DNA of 64,000 bases, taken from Actinomycetota bacterium (lineage in GTDB: Bacteria > Actinomycetota > Actinomycetes > Nanopelagicales > Nanopelagicaceae). The translations under genes and the position numbers were made by a program. The stretch covers positions 1 to 64,000 of the forward strand of contig CANFVU010000001.1 in NCBI GenBank assembly GCA_947450545.1. Direction: 5' to 3'. Every line of letters starts with the position of its first letter. Within the stretch, counting starts at the first letter, position 1. This document shows, piece by piece, positions 40,368 through 50,955 of this stretch. Below the pieces are notes generated by a model. The model did not search any database, was not told where the DNA came from, and saw nothing but the letters and a program-made list of their open reading frames with translations.

Positions 40368-41756
40368 TTAGAGATCAATCCAATGCCCGCCGACAAGTTC
40401 ATCGGCGTTATCTGGACCCCATGATCCAACAAAGTACGGATGTACTGGTGCTTCACCGTTTAAGATTCCTTGAACAATACGCCAGGTTTCAAGAACAGAA
40501 TCAATACGAGTAAAGCGCATGTGATCACCGAGCATCGCTGCGCGAATTAAACGTTCATATGCTTCTTGGCGCTCCCCAAGAGCAGCGCTAAATTCAACAT
40601 TGAGCTGCACTGGAATAGTCGAAAGATGATCGCCCGGCGCTTTCGCCATGAGCTCGATATCTACGCCATCTTTCTTACCTAAGCGGAATCGCAAAATATT
40701 TGGTGAAGCTTCTTGGGTTTCAGCAAAGAGCATGCGTGGAGGTTGCTTGAATTCAACAATTACTTCCAGCGTCGTTTCAGCAAGAGCTTTACCTGTACGG
40801 ATGATGAACGGTACGCCAGCCCAACGCCATGAATCCACGTGAACTTTTGCTGCAACGAATGTTTCGGTGTGAGAGTTTGGAGCAACTCCTGGTTCATCGA
40901 GATAACCAACATATTGTCCACGTACAACTTCATCCGGAGTCAGCGCTGAAATAGCGCGGAAAACTTTGAGTTTCTCCATCTCCATGGATTCTGCAGACAT
41001 ATCGGCAGGTGGCTCCATCGCAATCAACGCAAGAACTTGGAGCAAGTGGTTTTGGAGAACGTCTCGAACTGCGCCGACACCGTCGTAGAAAGCGCCTCGG
41101 CCCTCAATGCCAAAATCTTCGGCCATCGTAATTTGAATGCTATTGATGTAGCGACGGTTCCAGAGTGGTTCCCAAATTGAGTTTGCGAATCGGAAAATCA
41201 AAATATCTTCAACTGATTCCTTACCGAGATAGTGATCGATTCGATAGATGCGCTTTTCTGGAAGTACAGCTTCCAATACATCCTGAAGATGGATTGCGGA
41301 TTCAAGATCGCGACCAAATGGTTTTTCAACAACAAGGCGGCAGCGTCCCGTTAGGCCCACGCGAGCCAAGCCCTGTGTGACATTTTCAAATGCGGCAGGT
41401 GGAATAGCGAGGTAAATAACCGGCTTCTCTTTATCTTTGAGTACTTCAGCTAAACGTTCGTACAGTTCAGGAGACTCGTAATTTCCAACAATAAGTTCTA
41501 AGTGAGAATCGAGTTTCTCCAAAACTTCGGAGTCAGGATTCTTTACAGCAGCGAGAATTCCATCTATTGCATGTTGAGCAAATTGCGAATGATCCCATTT
41601 CGAGGAAGCAACTCCATAGACGGGCACGTTGAGGAAACCGCTCTTTGCCATGTTGTACAACGCAGGGAAAAGCTTCTTCTTCGCTAAGTCACCAGTAGCA
41701 CCGAACATCACCAAGACATCTGCTTGGCGCTTTTGAATAATTCTCGGGTTCATCAA
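40368..41756 (-). CDS. zwf: Glucose-6-phosphate dehydrogenase
   Basis: [26 protein letters not shown]. Confidence 0.96.
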   Translation of the reverse strand: MMNPRIIQKRQADVLVMFGATGDLAKKKLFPALYNMAKSGFLNVPVYGVASSKWDHSQFAQHAIDGILAAVKNPDSEVLEKLDSHLELIVGNYESPELYERLAEVLKDKEKPVIYLAIPPAAFENVTQGLARVGLTGRCRLVVEKPFGRDLESAIHLQDVLEAVLPEKRIYRIDHYLGKESVEDILIFRFANSIWEPLWNRRYINSIQITMAEDFGIEGRGAFYDGVGAVRDVLQNHLLQVLALIAMEPPADMSAESMEMEKLKVFRAISALTPDEVVRGQYVGYLDEPGVAPNSHTETFVAAKVHVDSWRWAGVPFIIRTGKALAETTLEVIVEFKQPPRMLFAETQEASPNILRFRLGKKDGVDIELMAKAPGDHLSTIPVQLNVEFSAALGERQEAYERLIRAAMLGDHMRFTRIDSVLETWRIVQGILNGEAPVHPYFVGSWGPDNADELVGGHWIDL

Positions 41757-42791
41757 TTATTTGTTCTTCTTGACTTCAACGTGACCGCCAAATTTCTTTC
41801 GCATAGCTGAAAGCACTTTATTTCCATAAAGGCCATTGCCGCGAGATGAGAAGCGATCCATAAGTGAAGCACTGAGAACATTTGCAGGCGTTCCTGCATC
41901 GATTGCAGTCTGAACAGTCCAACGTCCTTCACCTGAATCAGAGACTGAACCTTCATAAGAAGCGAGTTCTGGATCTTCTTCATATGCAATTGCAGTGAGA
42001 TCCAAGAGCCACGATGCAACGACAGATCCGCGGCGCCATACTTCAGTAATTTCAGTGAGGTTGAGATCGTAACGAGTCTCGTTATGTGCTCCGACAGATG
42101 TTGGGTGCTTGATTCCATCGCCAGCTGCATGAAGAAGGTTTAGTCCTTCTGCATATGCTGCCATTGCACCGTATTCGATTCCGTTGTGAACCATCTTTAC
42201 GAAGTGGCCTGCGCCAACAGGTCCGCAATGATAGAAACCGTATTCAGCTTGAGATGGGGTTCCATCTTTACCGATTGTCCGCTCAGCTGCTTCAATTCCA
42301 GGAGCGAGTGCTTTGAAAATTGGGTTGAGGCGTTCGACAACAGCCTTATCTCCACCAATCATCAAGCTGTAGCCACGAGCAAGGCCGTACACGCCGCCTG
42401 AAGTTCCAACGTCAACAAAGTTAATCTTCTTCTCAGCAAGCCAATCAGCATTTGCAATATCGTCACGATAGAAAGTATTTCCACCATCAATAATGATTGA
42501 TCCTGGAGCTAAATGCTCTGCAACTTTTGCAATGGTTTCCTTTGTTACTTCTGCAGGAACCATCACCCAAACTATTTGTGGGTTTGAATCGTTGTTGTAT
42601 TGAGCTAAATCTGCGAGTGAAGAAAGACCTGTGAATCCCTCTTTCGCAAGAGTCGCAACAGTTTCCGCGCTGACATCGTAAACAGAGATGTTGACTGGAG
42701 TTGAGGGGTCAATGTGCTTTTGGATTCGGCGTGCAATGTTGGCGCCCATGCGTCCGAGTCCAACCATTGTGAATTGAAGTTGTGTGCTCAT
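41757..42791 (-). CDS. gnd: 6-phosphogluconate dehydrogenase, short form
   Basis: VGLGRMGANIARRI; GAGHFVKMVHNGIEYGAM. Confidence 0.93.
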   Translation of the reverse strand: MSTQLQFTMVGLGRMGANIARRIQKHIDPSTPVNISVYDVSAETVATLAKEGFTGLSSLADLAQYNNDSNPQIVWVMVPAEVTKETIAKVAEHLAPGSIIIDGGNTFYRDDIANADWLAEKKINFVDVGTSGGVYGLARGYSLMIGGDKAVVERLNPIFKALAPGIEAAERTIGKDGTPSQAEYGFYHCGPVGAGHFVKMVHNGIEYGAMAAYAEGLNLLHAAGDGIKHPTSVGAHNETRYDLNLTEITEVWRRGSVVASWLLDLTAIAYEEDPELASYEGSVSDSGEGRWTVQTAIDAGTPANVLSASLMDRFSSRGNGLYGNKVLSAMRKKFGGHVEVKKNK

Positions 42792-42816
42792 ATCTCCGCT
42801 TCGCTCTTCTCTCGTA

Positions 42817-43572
42817 TTAATTCTTTAAATCTGTAGCTATCAACATCTGTCCAAAGCTTCCCGCTTCTTTGAGGAGCGCAACTGGACCAACATTCTTCGA
42901 CGTAAATTCTGTTAGAGCCTCGCGCTTACCTTCGCCAAGAGCGAAGATATAAACCGCCGAGGAGTTCGCAAGCCGATCAACGCTGATGCTAACCCGCTCT
43001 GCGGGAGGCTTGGGAGAATTATCTACTGACACGGCCGATTTTGTTGAATGCCCCGTCGTACTTAATCCAGGAAAGAGCGAAGCAACGTGACCATCTTCAC
43101 CCATACTCAGAAGTACCGCATCAAAGCGGCGTTCCTCTAAAGAACCATCAAGTTCAACTGAATACTTATCGGCAGCTTCCTGGAGAGTCATCTCATCCGG
43201 TGAAGCGACACGATGGAAAACAAGAGTGAGATCTTTTGCTTGACTACATTTCTCGAATGCAGAAATCAATTTGGTGTCTGTGCGTTCTGGATCTTCGAGT
43301 GATGTAAAACGTTCATCGCTAAACCAAATGTGCAAGGTAAGTGATTCACCTTCAAGCAAAATTGTTGGTGATAAAAATGGTTGTGAATTGATGAGTCTAA
43401 AAATCTCTGTATCGAGAGTTTGTGCAATCTGGAATCCAGTGCGGCCACCTGTCAGAACAATGTGAGCAGCGCGATGCTGTTGCCAGTTGTGTGAGATTGA
43501 CGCGACTGTCTTATCAACAACCGTCGAGACCAGAACCCCAGTTGAGGGGTCGACGACGGTCGTGATGTTCAT
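42817..43572 (-). CDS. pgl: 6-phosphogluconolactonase
   Basis: LTGGRTGFQIAQTL, WFSDERFT, LLSMGEDGHVASLFPG. Confidence 0.93.
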   Translation of the reverse strand: MNITTVVDPSTGVLVSTVVDKTVASISHNWQQHRAAHIVLTGGRTGFQIAQTLDTEIFRLINSQPFLSPTILLEGESLTLHIWFSDERFTSLEDPERTDTKLISAFEKCSQAKDLTLVFHRVASPDEMTLQEAADKYSVELDGSLEERRFDAVLLSMGEDGHVASLFPGLSTTGHSTKSAVSVDNSPKPPAERVSISVDRLANSSAVYIFALGEGKREALTEFTSKNVGPVALLKEAGSFGQMLIATDLKN

Positions 43573-43574
43573 AG

Positions 43575-43648
43575 TAGCGGGGACAGGATTTGAACCTATG
43601 ACCTCTGGGTTATGAGCCCAGCGAGCTACCGAGCTGCTCCACCCCGCG
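43575..43648 (-). tRNA. Initiator tRNA-Met (CAT)
   Basis: Reverse complement CGCGGGGTGGAGCAGCTCGGTAGCTCGCTGGGCTCATAACCCAGAGGTCATAGGTTCAAATCCTGTCCCCGCTA; three consecutive G:C pairs in the anticodon stem and unpaired position 1 are initiator features. Confidence 0.92.
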
Positions 43649-43651
43649 TCG

Positions 43652-43680
43652 GTAGTGGAATCTTACTTTGATTCCACTAC
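43652..43680. other. Perfect 11-bp inverted repeat immediately upstream of tRNA-fMet
   Basis: gtagtggaatc-ttacttt-gattccactac. Confidence 0.93.
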
Positions 43681-43716
43681 TTACTGCAAAACGAGAGAAA
43701 GCAGCGAATAAACCGC

Positions 43717-46614
43717 TTACTTACCCGCAGATTGAGCCTTAATTGCATCGCTGATTGCAGATTTCAATCGATCCTGTGCTTTTCCATACGCAGCAAAATC
43801 GCCATTCTTTAACGCAGTTTGCGAATCTTTCATCGCGCTCTGCGCAGCTGCAAGGGCGCTCTTCACAGTCGAACTCATCGATGATGAAGATGTATTAGAA
43901 GTTCCAGTGGATGCAGAAATAGTTGTGCCAGTGTTATTCAACGTCGTTCCGGAGTTACCACCGAATACTTGATCAAGTGCTGATTTCAAATTATTGTCGA
44001 AACCAATCTGATCTCCGAATGAGACGAGAACTTTCTGCAGCAATGGATATGCCGCTGAGTTCGATGTTGCTTTAACGTATACAGGCTGGACATACAGCAA
44101 ACCACTTCCGACTGGAAGTGTAAGCAAATTACCGAGAACTACATCAGATCCACCTTGACGCAGCAATGAGAGCGCTTGCGCTACTTCAGGACGCGCTTCA
44201 AAGTTCGATGCCACTTGTGATGGACCAGGAATATTTGTAGAGCGAGGCAATTGCAAGACGGTCATCTTGCCGTAATTTGGGCCCGCATCAGAATTTACAA
44301 CTGCGAGTGCTGTGAGGTTCTGACGACCGCCGCGAGGAACGAACGCTGTTGAAAGTGAGAAGTCTTGGCTCTTGCTTCCAGGCAATTTCATTGTTTGATA
44401 GAGCGGAGGTTGCGCGCCAGCATTGGCACCAAGAGATGATGGATCACTTGGAATTCTCCAGAAATCCTGTCCGCCGTAAAACGCACCAGCAGTGGTGACG
44501 TGATATGTGCTTAGTACATCGCGTTGAACATCAAAGATATCTGCTGGATAACGAATGTGTTGAAGAAGCGAGCTTGAAATCGCGCTCTTAGGCTTCACTG
44601 TTCCAGGGAAAGCTTTGCTCCATGTTTTGAGCACAGGATCAGTGGTATCCCATTGATACAGGGTGACAGTTCCATCAAATGCATCAACAGTTGCTTTCAC
44701 AGAGTTGCGAATGTAATTCACATTCTTATCTGCGAGTGGTGCTACCGACGTAGCAGCTGCTGTTACTGAGTTGCTCGTCGCTGTTGCAAGGTTAGTGAAC
44801 TTTGAATATGGATAGCCAGCGCTGGTGGTGTAGCCATCGATAATCCACGTAACTTTTCCATTCACAATGGCTGGATAAGGGTTTCCATCCAATGTGAGCC
44901 ATGGTGCAACTTTTTGAACGCGAAGGCTTGGGTCGCGATTGAAAAGAATCTTCGAATCTTTATTGATGAGGTTAGAGAGAACAATGCGCTGTTCCTTATA
45001 TTTCACAGCAAAGAGCAGGCGTGTGAGCATCGAGCCCATTGGAACGCCACCTTTACCTGTGTAGGTGTAATTCTTCTGACCATTAGATGAGGTGTCATCA
45101 GGATAATCAAGCTCAGTAGCAGAAGAGTTTTTCGCTCCACCAATGATTGAGTAATCAGGAACGTTCTCACCGAAATAGATGCGCGGTTCGAATTTTCCAA
45201 GACCATTCGTTGGAGGAATATTTCCAACAGAGAAGTTTGGCTTTCCGTCTGCATCAACGGTATTTGCATATGCTCCAACAAAACCGAATCCGTGGGTGTA
45301 AACCAGGTGGTCGTTAATCCAATTTCGGACTGGATTGCCAGCAATATTTAATTCACGTACTGCCACAACAGTGTCACGACTCTTGCCATTTACTGTGTAA
45401 CGATCAACGTCGAGAGAATCTGGGAATGTGTAATACGGCTTGATTTGCTGGAGTTGGCGGAAAGTTGCTGAGACCACATTTGGATCAATCAAACGAATGT
45501 TGGAGATCGTTGATGCATCATTAGCAAGCTGACCAGCTGCTGTTGAACTTACAGCTTGGTAATCCTGGACTGTTACTCCACTTAAGCCATATGCAGCGCG
45601 GGTTGCATCAATATTGCGCTGGATGAATGGTGCTTCCTTCGATGATTCACTTGGCTTCACAGTGAACTGTTGAATAAAAGCTGGATAAATTCCCGCAATA
45701 AGAAGTGATGAGACAACAAGGAGCGCTGTACCTGCTGCAGGCAATACCCACGAGCGACGAACAATGTTTGCAAAGAAGAGAAGTGCACAAATCACGGCAA
45801 TGCCCGCCAAAATTGCTTTGGCAGGAAGAGTCGCATTGACATCTGAGTATGTAAGTCCCGTGATCAGCTTGCCTTGCTTAAGAGCTAAGTTGTAGCGATC
45901 GAGCCAATATGCAGCAGCTTTGAGAAGAACGATTGCACCGAGCAAAATTGATAGCTGAACGCGAGCTGCAACAGTCGTGCGATCTTCGCGAACTTGAGGG
46001 CGAATTCCTCCATAGAGATAGTGAACTCCTGCTGAAACAAGCAGAGTCAATATGGCAATAGAGATTGCCCATGAAAGAAGTGATTGATACATAGGAAGCT
46101 TGAAAGCGTAAAAGGAGATATCTTTCCCAAATTGGGGATCTTTCACTCCAAAAAGAGTGGCATTCTTATATTGAAGCCAGGTCTCCCACAGTCGGCTTCC
46201 AGAGCTTCCTGCAAAATAAAATAGCCCGATTGCAATTGCAACTATGACGCTCTTGCGAATGGGTTCAATCTGTCCGCGATATCGCTCGAGATTATCAATC
46301 TCTACCGGCGCATAAACAGGGCGGGTGCGATAAGCAACGATGACAAATGTTGTGATGAATAGAGAGCTCACTATTCCAAAAGCAATAAAGAGTTCAATTT
46401 TGGTGAAGAGAGTTGTTCTCCAGACTTCAGTGAAATCTACTGAACGAAACCAAAGGAGGTCCGCGTAGAAAGAACTGAGAGATAGGAATATCGCAACCAA
46501 GATTGCAAAAGCGATAGCTGTGTAACCTGCTGGCCCAATCTTCTTGCGACCGCCCTTAAAGCCAGAGCCAGGATTTTGTGTGAATGGATTGCCAGGGAAT
46601 TGAAATGAACTCAT
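43717..46614 (-). CDS. UPF0182 family membrane protein
   Basis: 965 aa, seven N-terminal TM segments, large extracytoplasmic domain typical of UPF0182. Confidence 0.93.
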   Translation of the reverse strand: MSSFQFPGNPFTQNPGSGFKGGRKKIGPAGYTAIAFAILVAIFLSLSSFYADLLWFRSVDFTEVWRTTLFTKIELFIAFGIVSSLFITTFVIVAYRTRPVYAPVEIDNLERYRGQIEPIRKSVIVAIAIGLFYFAGSSGSRLWETWLQYKNATLFGVKDPQFGKDISFYAFKLPMYQSLLSWAISIAILTLLVSAGVHYLYGGIRPQVREDRTTVAARVQLSILLGAIVLLKAAAYWLDRYNLALKQGKLITGLTYSDVNATLPAKAILAGIAVICALLFFANIVRRSWVLPAAGTALLVVSSLLIAGIYPAFIQQFTVKPSESSKEAPFIQRNIDATRAAYGLSGVTVQDYQAVSSTAAGQLANDASTISNIRLIDPNVVSATFRQLQQIKPYYTFPDSLDVDRYTVNGKSRDTVVAVRELNIAGNPVRNWINDHLVYTHGFGFVGAYANTVDADGKPNFSVGNIPPTNGLGKFEPRIYFGENVPDYSIIGGAKNSSATELDYPDDTSSNGQKNYTYTGKGGVPMGSMLTRLLFAVKYKEQRIVLSNLINKDSKILFNRDPSLRVQKVAPWLTLDGNPYPAIVNGKVTWIIDGYTTSAGYPYSKFTNLATATSNSVTAAATSVAPLADKNVNYIRNSVKATVDAFDGTVTLYQWDTTDPVLKTWSKAFPGTVKPKSAISSSLLQHIRYPADIFDVQRDVLSTYHVTTAGAFYGGQDFWRIPSDPSSLGANAGAQPPLYQTMKLPGSKSQDFSLSTAFVPRGGRQNLTALAVVNSDAGPNYGKMTVLQLPRSTNIPGPSQVASNFEARPEVAQALSLLRQGGSDVVLGNLLTLPVGSGLLYVQPVYVKATSNSAAYPLLQKVLVSFGDQIGFDNNLKSALDQVFGGNSGTTLNNTGTTISASTGTSNTSSSSMSSTVKSALAAAQSAMKDSQTALKNGDFAAYGKAQDRLKSAISDAIKAQSAGK

Positions 46615-46618
46615 GGGA

Positions 46619-46861
46619 CTACTTTAGGTCTGTTTTATCATCTCTAAAACTCGCCTGAAAGGCGCTGAACTTCCCCACCGAGCGGTGAGTTTCATTTTCA
46701 TATCCCTGCTGAAATTTTGAAACCCAAATCACATATCCAATTGCGCCTAAGACGGCGAGTATCGGCACTATCCACCACGCTAAGGCGGCGATCGCCGAGG
46801 AGCTGGCGTGTATCGCGCCATGAAAGGCGAGCGTGTGGAGGCCTGAAGCCGGTAGGAACAT
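46619..46861 (-). CDS. Small hypothetical membrane protein
   Basis: 80 aa with one TM helix; abuts the UPF0182 gene. Confidence 0.5.
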   Translation of the reverse strand: MFLPASGLHTLAFHGAIHASSSAIAALAWWIVPILAVLGAIGYVIWVSKFQQGYENETHRSVGKFSAFQASFRDDKTDLK

Positions 46862-46989
46862 GGGTGGAGTCTATCCCTCCTCTCACACTCCACTCACTAA
46901 GCCCGGGAATGAATCCCCTTTCTCAGATTGTTAACCTGAGAACAGAGCTAGTCGGTTTTAGATGCAGGCAATTATTGGGAGGATACGGC

Positions 46990-48291
46990 ATGAGCAATTT
47001 TGGATTTGTTCCTGGTGAATTCTTTAACGCTGCCAATGGCGTGAACAAAGGCATCAACAACGAGCTCATCACTCTTGAAGCTCTCCGAGAAAGTGCGCGC
47101 ACATTTTTAGCGCCTCATGAAATTCTTCCTGTGGGATCTGCAGACCAGAGCGCAGCAAAAGAAGCTCTCGATTTAGCTGAATTATGGCTCAACGATGCAA
47201 CTGTTTTTCCTGCAACAACAACGAATTCCGATGTGGCGTGGTCCCGTCGTGAATGGCTTGATTCTTCAATCACTGGTTGGCAGAAAATGGTAGAGCCACT
47301 TGCCGAAGGTATGGCAACTGCACTTTCAACAGTTCTGACAGAAATGACTCGTGAACTGGGTGGATCTCAACCTGAAGGAATGGATGAGGATACATCGAAC
47401 GAAGTTCGTGATGCCATCGCAGAAAACTTAGGACTCCCACAAGGATTTCCGATGGGTGGATTTAGCGTTGAAGCAATCAACCCCATCATGCGCACATTTA
47501 TGGGATCGCTCGTTGCAACTCAACTTGGCTTATCTGTTGGTGGTTTAGCGCTCAAACTCACTGGTTCTCACGATGTCTCACTTCCTCTTTTCTCAAAGCC
47601 AGGCTCGCACTTAATTCCGCAGAACATCAAGGAATGGTCGAAAGATTTAGAGATTGATGAACGCGAAATCATGTACTTCCTTGCACTGCGCGAAGCTGCT
47701 GCAGCACGATTGTTCGCACATACTCCGTGGCTTGCACCATATATTCAAAATTGCATGACTCAATATGGAAAAGGAATTCGCATCGATGTTGAGAGCATTC
47801 AACGTCAAGCAGAAGATGCAATGGCGTCGGGCGAACTCGATATCAATAATCCAGCGTCAATTAATGTGGCAATCAATCAAGGAATGTTCATGCCAGAACA
47901 AACTCCTCAACAAGCTGCTGCACTTGAAAAATTAGAAATGGCACTCGCTCTCATCGAAGGATGGATTGATCACGTTGTTACGATGGCTGGTAAAGATCGC
48001 TTGCCATCCTTTATTTCTCTACAGGAAATGCAACGTCGCAACCGTGCAACCAACTCCCCTGCGCAACAACTCTTTGCTTCACTTCTCGGGTTGGAAGTTT
48101 CACCACGTAAATCACGTGAATGCTCGATTTTCTGGGGAGAGCTGCTCTCGCTCGGTTTAGAGAATGGAATCGAAGTACGTGATCATCGCTGGGAAGACTC
48201 AGCGCTTCTACCAACGCTTAAAGATTTGAGTGATCCGGAAGGCTTTATTCGAAGCACTACTGTGCCGGATGATTTATCTGGTTTGCTCTAA
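46990..48291 (+). CDS. DUF2342 / zincin-like protein
   Basis: LALREAAAARLFAHTPWLAPYI typical of the family; start trimmed to ATG 46990. Confidence 0.85.
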   Translation: MSNFGFVPGEFFNAANGVNKGINNELITLEALRESARTFLAPHEILPVGSADQSAAKEALDLAELWLNDATVFPATTTNSDVAWSRREWLDSSITGWQKMVEPLAEGMATALSTVLTEMTRELGGSQPEGMDEDTSNEVRDAIAENLGLPQGFPMGGFSVEAINPIMRTFMGSLVATQLGLSVGGLALKLTGSHDVSLPLFSKPGSHLIPQNIKEWSKDLEIDEREIMYFLALREAAAARLFAHTPWLAPYIQNCMTQYGKGIRIDVESIQRQAEDAMASGELDINNPASINVAINQGMFMPEQTPQQAAALEKLEMALALIEGWIDHVVTMAGKDRLPSFISLQEMQRRNRATNSPAQQLFASLLGLEVSPRKSRECSIFWGELLSLGLENGIEVRDHRWEDSALLPTLKDLSDPEGFIRSTTVPDDLSGLL

Positions 48292-48313
48292 AAAATATCT
48301 AGAGTTAAAAAAG

Positions 48314-48385
48314 CGAAGTCCCCGGGCGCACGATTCTTTATTTGCCTTCCCCTTGCAAATAATGAACGGTTATCCGAGGACTTCG
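48314..48385. other. Nested inverted repeats (structured intergenic element)
   Basis: cgaagtcc(48314-48321)/ggacttcg(48378-48385) enclosing ttatttgc(48338-48345)/gcaaataa(48355-48362). Confidence 0.75.
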
Positions 48386-48613
48386 TGTGCTGAACATACG
48401 AGAAGTGCGAAGCAGAATCAAATATGAATCTCATTATTTTCAATAGATCCACTATTTAGGTGGCTGGTGAGAAGCTCCTAGAAAAATTATCGTGTTGAAA
48501 TCTGCAATGTCTTTGCAATAGTTGGAGGAGAGACTTACCGTTCTCTTTAGGTCTTAGACCTGCTGCAATCTAGCCTGTTGATAAACTTGTGGAGAAGACG
48601 GGGATAACTCACT

Positions 48614-49315
48614 GTGTCGGTGGATAACGTAGTAAATAACGCCTCCATCAACAGGGACCCGGATAAGTACATTCAAGAATTGATTTTCGGCGATATCTTC
48701 GAGGATGTGGCCCAGAAAGTTGAAAGTCAGAGAAAATCTAAGAGAAGATCTCCTTCCGCCAGCTCGCTTTCATCGTTACCTGCTCTTCCACCCAACCTTC
48801 CTGAGTTTCGAGTCATCCGCAGCGCTCGTCGCAAGCGCGGAATCAGCGCGATACGCCAAAACGGACTCATTGAGATTCATATTCCCGACAAAATGACCCG
48901 CAGACAAGAGCGTGAAGTGATTCCCGAGATGATTGCGCTCCTGCTTCGCCGCGAAGCGAAAGCAAAGCGAGGTAATGACGTCTTGGAATCCCTCGCTCTT
49001 GAGCTACTGGAGCGCTACCTTCCTGATTTTCATGAACGCCCAGCCAGTGTCAGCTGGCGCTCGATGCGTGAGCGATGGGGTTCATGTACGACTGTGGATC
49101 GAACGATTCGGATCTCTGACCGCCTCAACGGGGCGCCGGACTTTGTCCTATCGTGCGTCCTCTTCCATGAGCTCGTTCACCTACGGGTTGCCGACCACAG
49201 CGAGGATTTTTACGCCATCTTGGCCCGATATCCCGATTTAGAGAGGGCCGAGGCCTGGCTAGAGGGCTTTGAGGCTGGAATCGCCCTACTGCCGGACTCA
49301 CCGCTCCTTTCCTAG
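48614..49315 (+). CDS. YgjP/DUF45 family metallopeptidase
   Basis: LSCVLFHELVHLRVADHSEDFY; RSMRERWGSCT. Confidence 0.92.
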   Translation: MSVDNVVNNASINRDPDKYIQELIFGDIFEDVAQKVESQRKSKRRSPSASSLSSLPALPPNLPEFRVIRSARRKRGISAIRQNGLIEIHIPDKMTRRQEREVIPEMIALLLRREAKAKRGNDVLESLALELLERYLPDFHERPASVSWRSMRERWGSCTTVDRTIRISDRLNGAPDFVLSCVLFHELVHLRVADHSEDFYAILARYPDLERAEAWLEGFEAGIALLPDSPLLS

Positions 49316-49530
49316 GCTCAAAAGGAGCTGCGACTCGCTCCAATATTCTGCACAAATGTGCGTGAATATCCCTCGTTCGAGCGTGGCCAGCCTGTAACCT
49401 CTATGCATACGCACGCTCAGGTCGGGAGGCTCCCGACTATTGCTGGACTCTAAATGGATACTCCACACGGATATTCAAATAGAAACAGCGTCTTACACGA
49501 CACGAGCGTCGCGGTGATTGGAGGAGCAAA

Positions 49531-49689
49531 ATGGCTGAAGAATATAAGGGTGAGGCTTACTGCGTTAAGTGCAAAGAGAAGCGTTCCTTTGAAGGACACG
49601 TCAAGGTCTCAGATTCCGGTCGCCGTATGGCACAGGGCATCTGTCCAGTATGCGGCACAAAAGTAAATCGCATCTTGGGTAAGGCTTAA
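49531..49689 (+). CDS. Small zinc-ribbon-like protein (DUF5679-like), 52 aa
   Basis: MAEEYKGEAYCVKCKEKRSFEGHVKVSDSGRRMAQGICPVCGTKVNRILGKA; CxxC...CxxC; ggagg RBS; absent from the ORF track. Confidence 0.85.
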   Translation: MAEEYKGEAYCVKCKEKRSFEGHVKVSDSGRRMAQGICPVCGTKVNRILGKA

Positions 49690-49737
49690 TCACCATACTC
49701 TCGCACGAACGCTTTTCCTAAAAGCTTTCAACTGTAA

Positions 49738-49787
49738 AACCGCAACCTCTTCAGGTACATACCTAGGTGAGGTTGCGGTTTTTTTAT
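49738..49787 (+). terminator. Rho-independent terminator
   Basis: aaccgcaacctc ... gaggttgcggttttttta. Confidence 0.92.
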
Positions 49788-49809
49788 TGCCGCCTGCCAA
49801 CGAGGTGCT

Positions 49810-50955
49810 GTGAATTCCCCAGATTCGAAATTTGAATATGCACGCAGATGCTCAATCCTTCACACTCGCCCCGTGCAATTTCCCCGCCTCAAACCAGGTT
49901 TACTCCTGATCTCGCTTCATGCCGATGAGTTTTATATCGGTGAGAGTTCCGAAGGCGTCTACATTCCATCTGATCCTTATCTGGCAATAGCGCGGGCATG
50001 CGATGGGGTGAATTCAACACAAATGATTGCCCAACACTCAAACCTGCCGCATGGCTTAGTGCTCCAGTTTCTCGACGAGCTACGTTCACACAACTTCATT
50101 GAACTTCGCTGCGAACCAATCGCATCTGCAACTCTTGATGAGCTAGCAAATCATTATCGCGAGCGCGTGACGCCTGAACACCAACTCTTCACGTGGCGTA
50201 CAGATACAAGCGATGGCGGGGAGAGCGAAGTTGCGCTTCGAAAAGAGTTCGGCATTTTCATTTTTGGGCAGAACAGGCTTGCCCGCTCGCTACTCGCACA
50301 TCTGCAAGCGAGTGGATTCAGTCAGACAAAAATTATTTCGCCCGTTAGTCGAGGCGCCAAGAGAATCGTGGCTCGTGATATTTGTGGGATCACGGTACGC
50401 CAGAGCGATTTAGGAGTGAAAGAGAGTGATTGCCATAGAGAGATCATTGCTCAATCTCAACTGATTCATGGATCAAACGTTGATAGACCCATCCATGAAT
50501 CCGTAGCTTTAGCGATTTCAACATCAGCTGCTACCTCAGATTACGTTCAACAATGGATTAGCGAGGGCATCCCCCACCTTCAAATATCGCAGCCCACGAC
50601 CCATTCACTGGAAATCGGACCATTAGTTCTGCCTGGCCTAGAAGCGTGCCTCAATTGCGTGCAACTTCATCGCCGTGACTATCTTCCGCCCTTTATCGGT
50701 GCGGTCGCTCTCGATAACCTCATGCACAAGCATGGGCGAGAGCTCACTGCAGCTTCAACCTCTTTTGCTGCAGGCGTTATTACTCCATACATATGTGAAT
50801 TTGCAGCTCGAGGAAGCTCCTCGCTTATAAGCCGCTCTCTCACTATCGACTTGCTTGAACCACTCCACGGAATTACGCATCACCATTGGAATGTGCATCC
50901 TGAATGTGGTTGTGGTTCAAGCAACCCTTTCACCGATCAAGTCAGTATCGATTAA
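49810..50955 (+). CDS. E1-like/ThiF-type protein, TOMM leader-binding-like, degenerate nucleotide motif
   Basis: FGIFIFGQNRLARSLLAHLQASG in place of GxGxxG; zinc-type Cys motifs ACLNCVQLHRRD and HPECGCG. Confidence 0.65.
   Translation: MNSPDSKFEYARRCSILHTRPVQFPRLKPGLLLISLHADEFYIGESSEGVYIPSDPYLAIARACDGVNSTQMIAQHSNLPHGLVLQFLDELRSHNFIELRCEPIASATLDELANHYRERVTPEHQLFTWRTDTSDGGESEVALRKEFGIFIFGQNRLARSLLAHLQASGFSQTKIISPVSRGAKRIVARDICGITVRQSDLGVKESDCHREIIAQSQLIHGSNVDRPIHESVALAISTSAATSDYVQQWISEGIPHLQISQPTTHSLEIGPLVLPGLEACLNCVQLHRRDYLPPFIGAVALDNLMHKHGRELTAASTSFAAGVITPYICEFAARGSSSLISRSLTIDLLEPLHGITHHHWNVHPECGCGSSNPFTDQVSID

Noticed and set aside
48585-48632. DnaA-box-like strings (tgtggagaa, ggtggataa) suggesting an origin
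   Set aside because: Only two imperfect matches; no dnaA/dnaN context.
49421-49437. gtcggga-ggc-tcccgac hairpin as a terminator
   Set aside because: No T-tract follows; kept only as an unassigned small inverted repeat.
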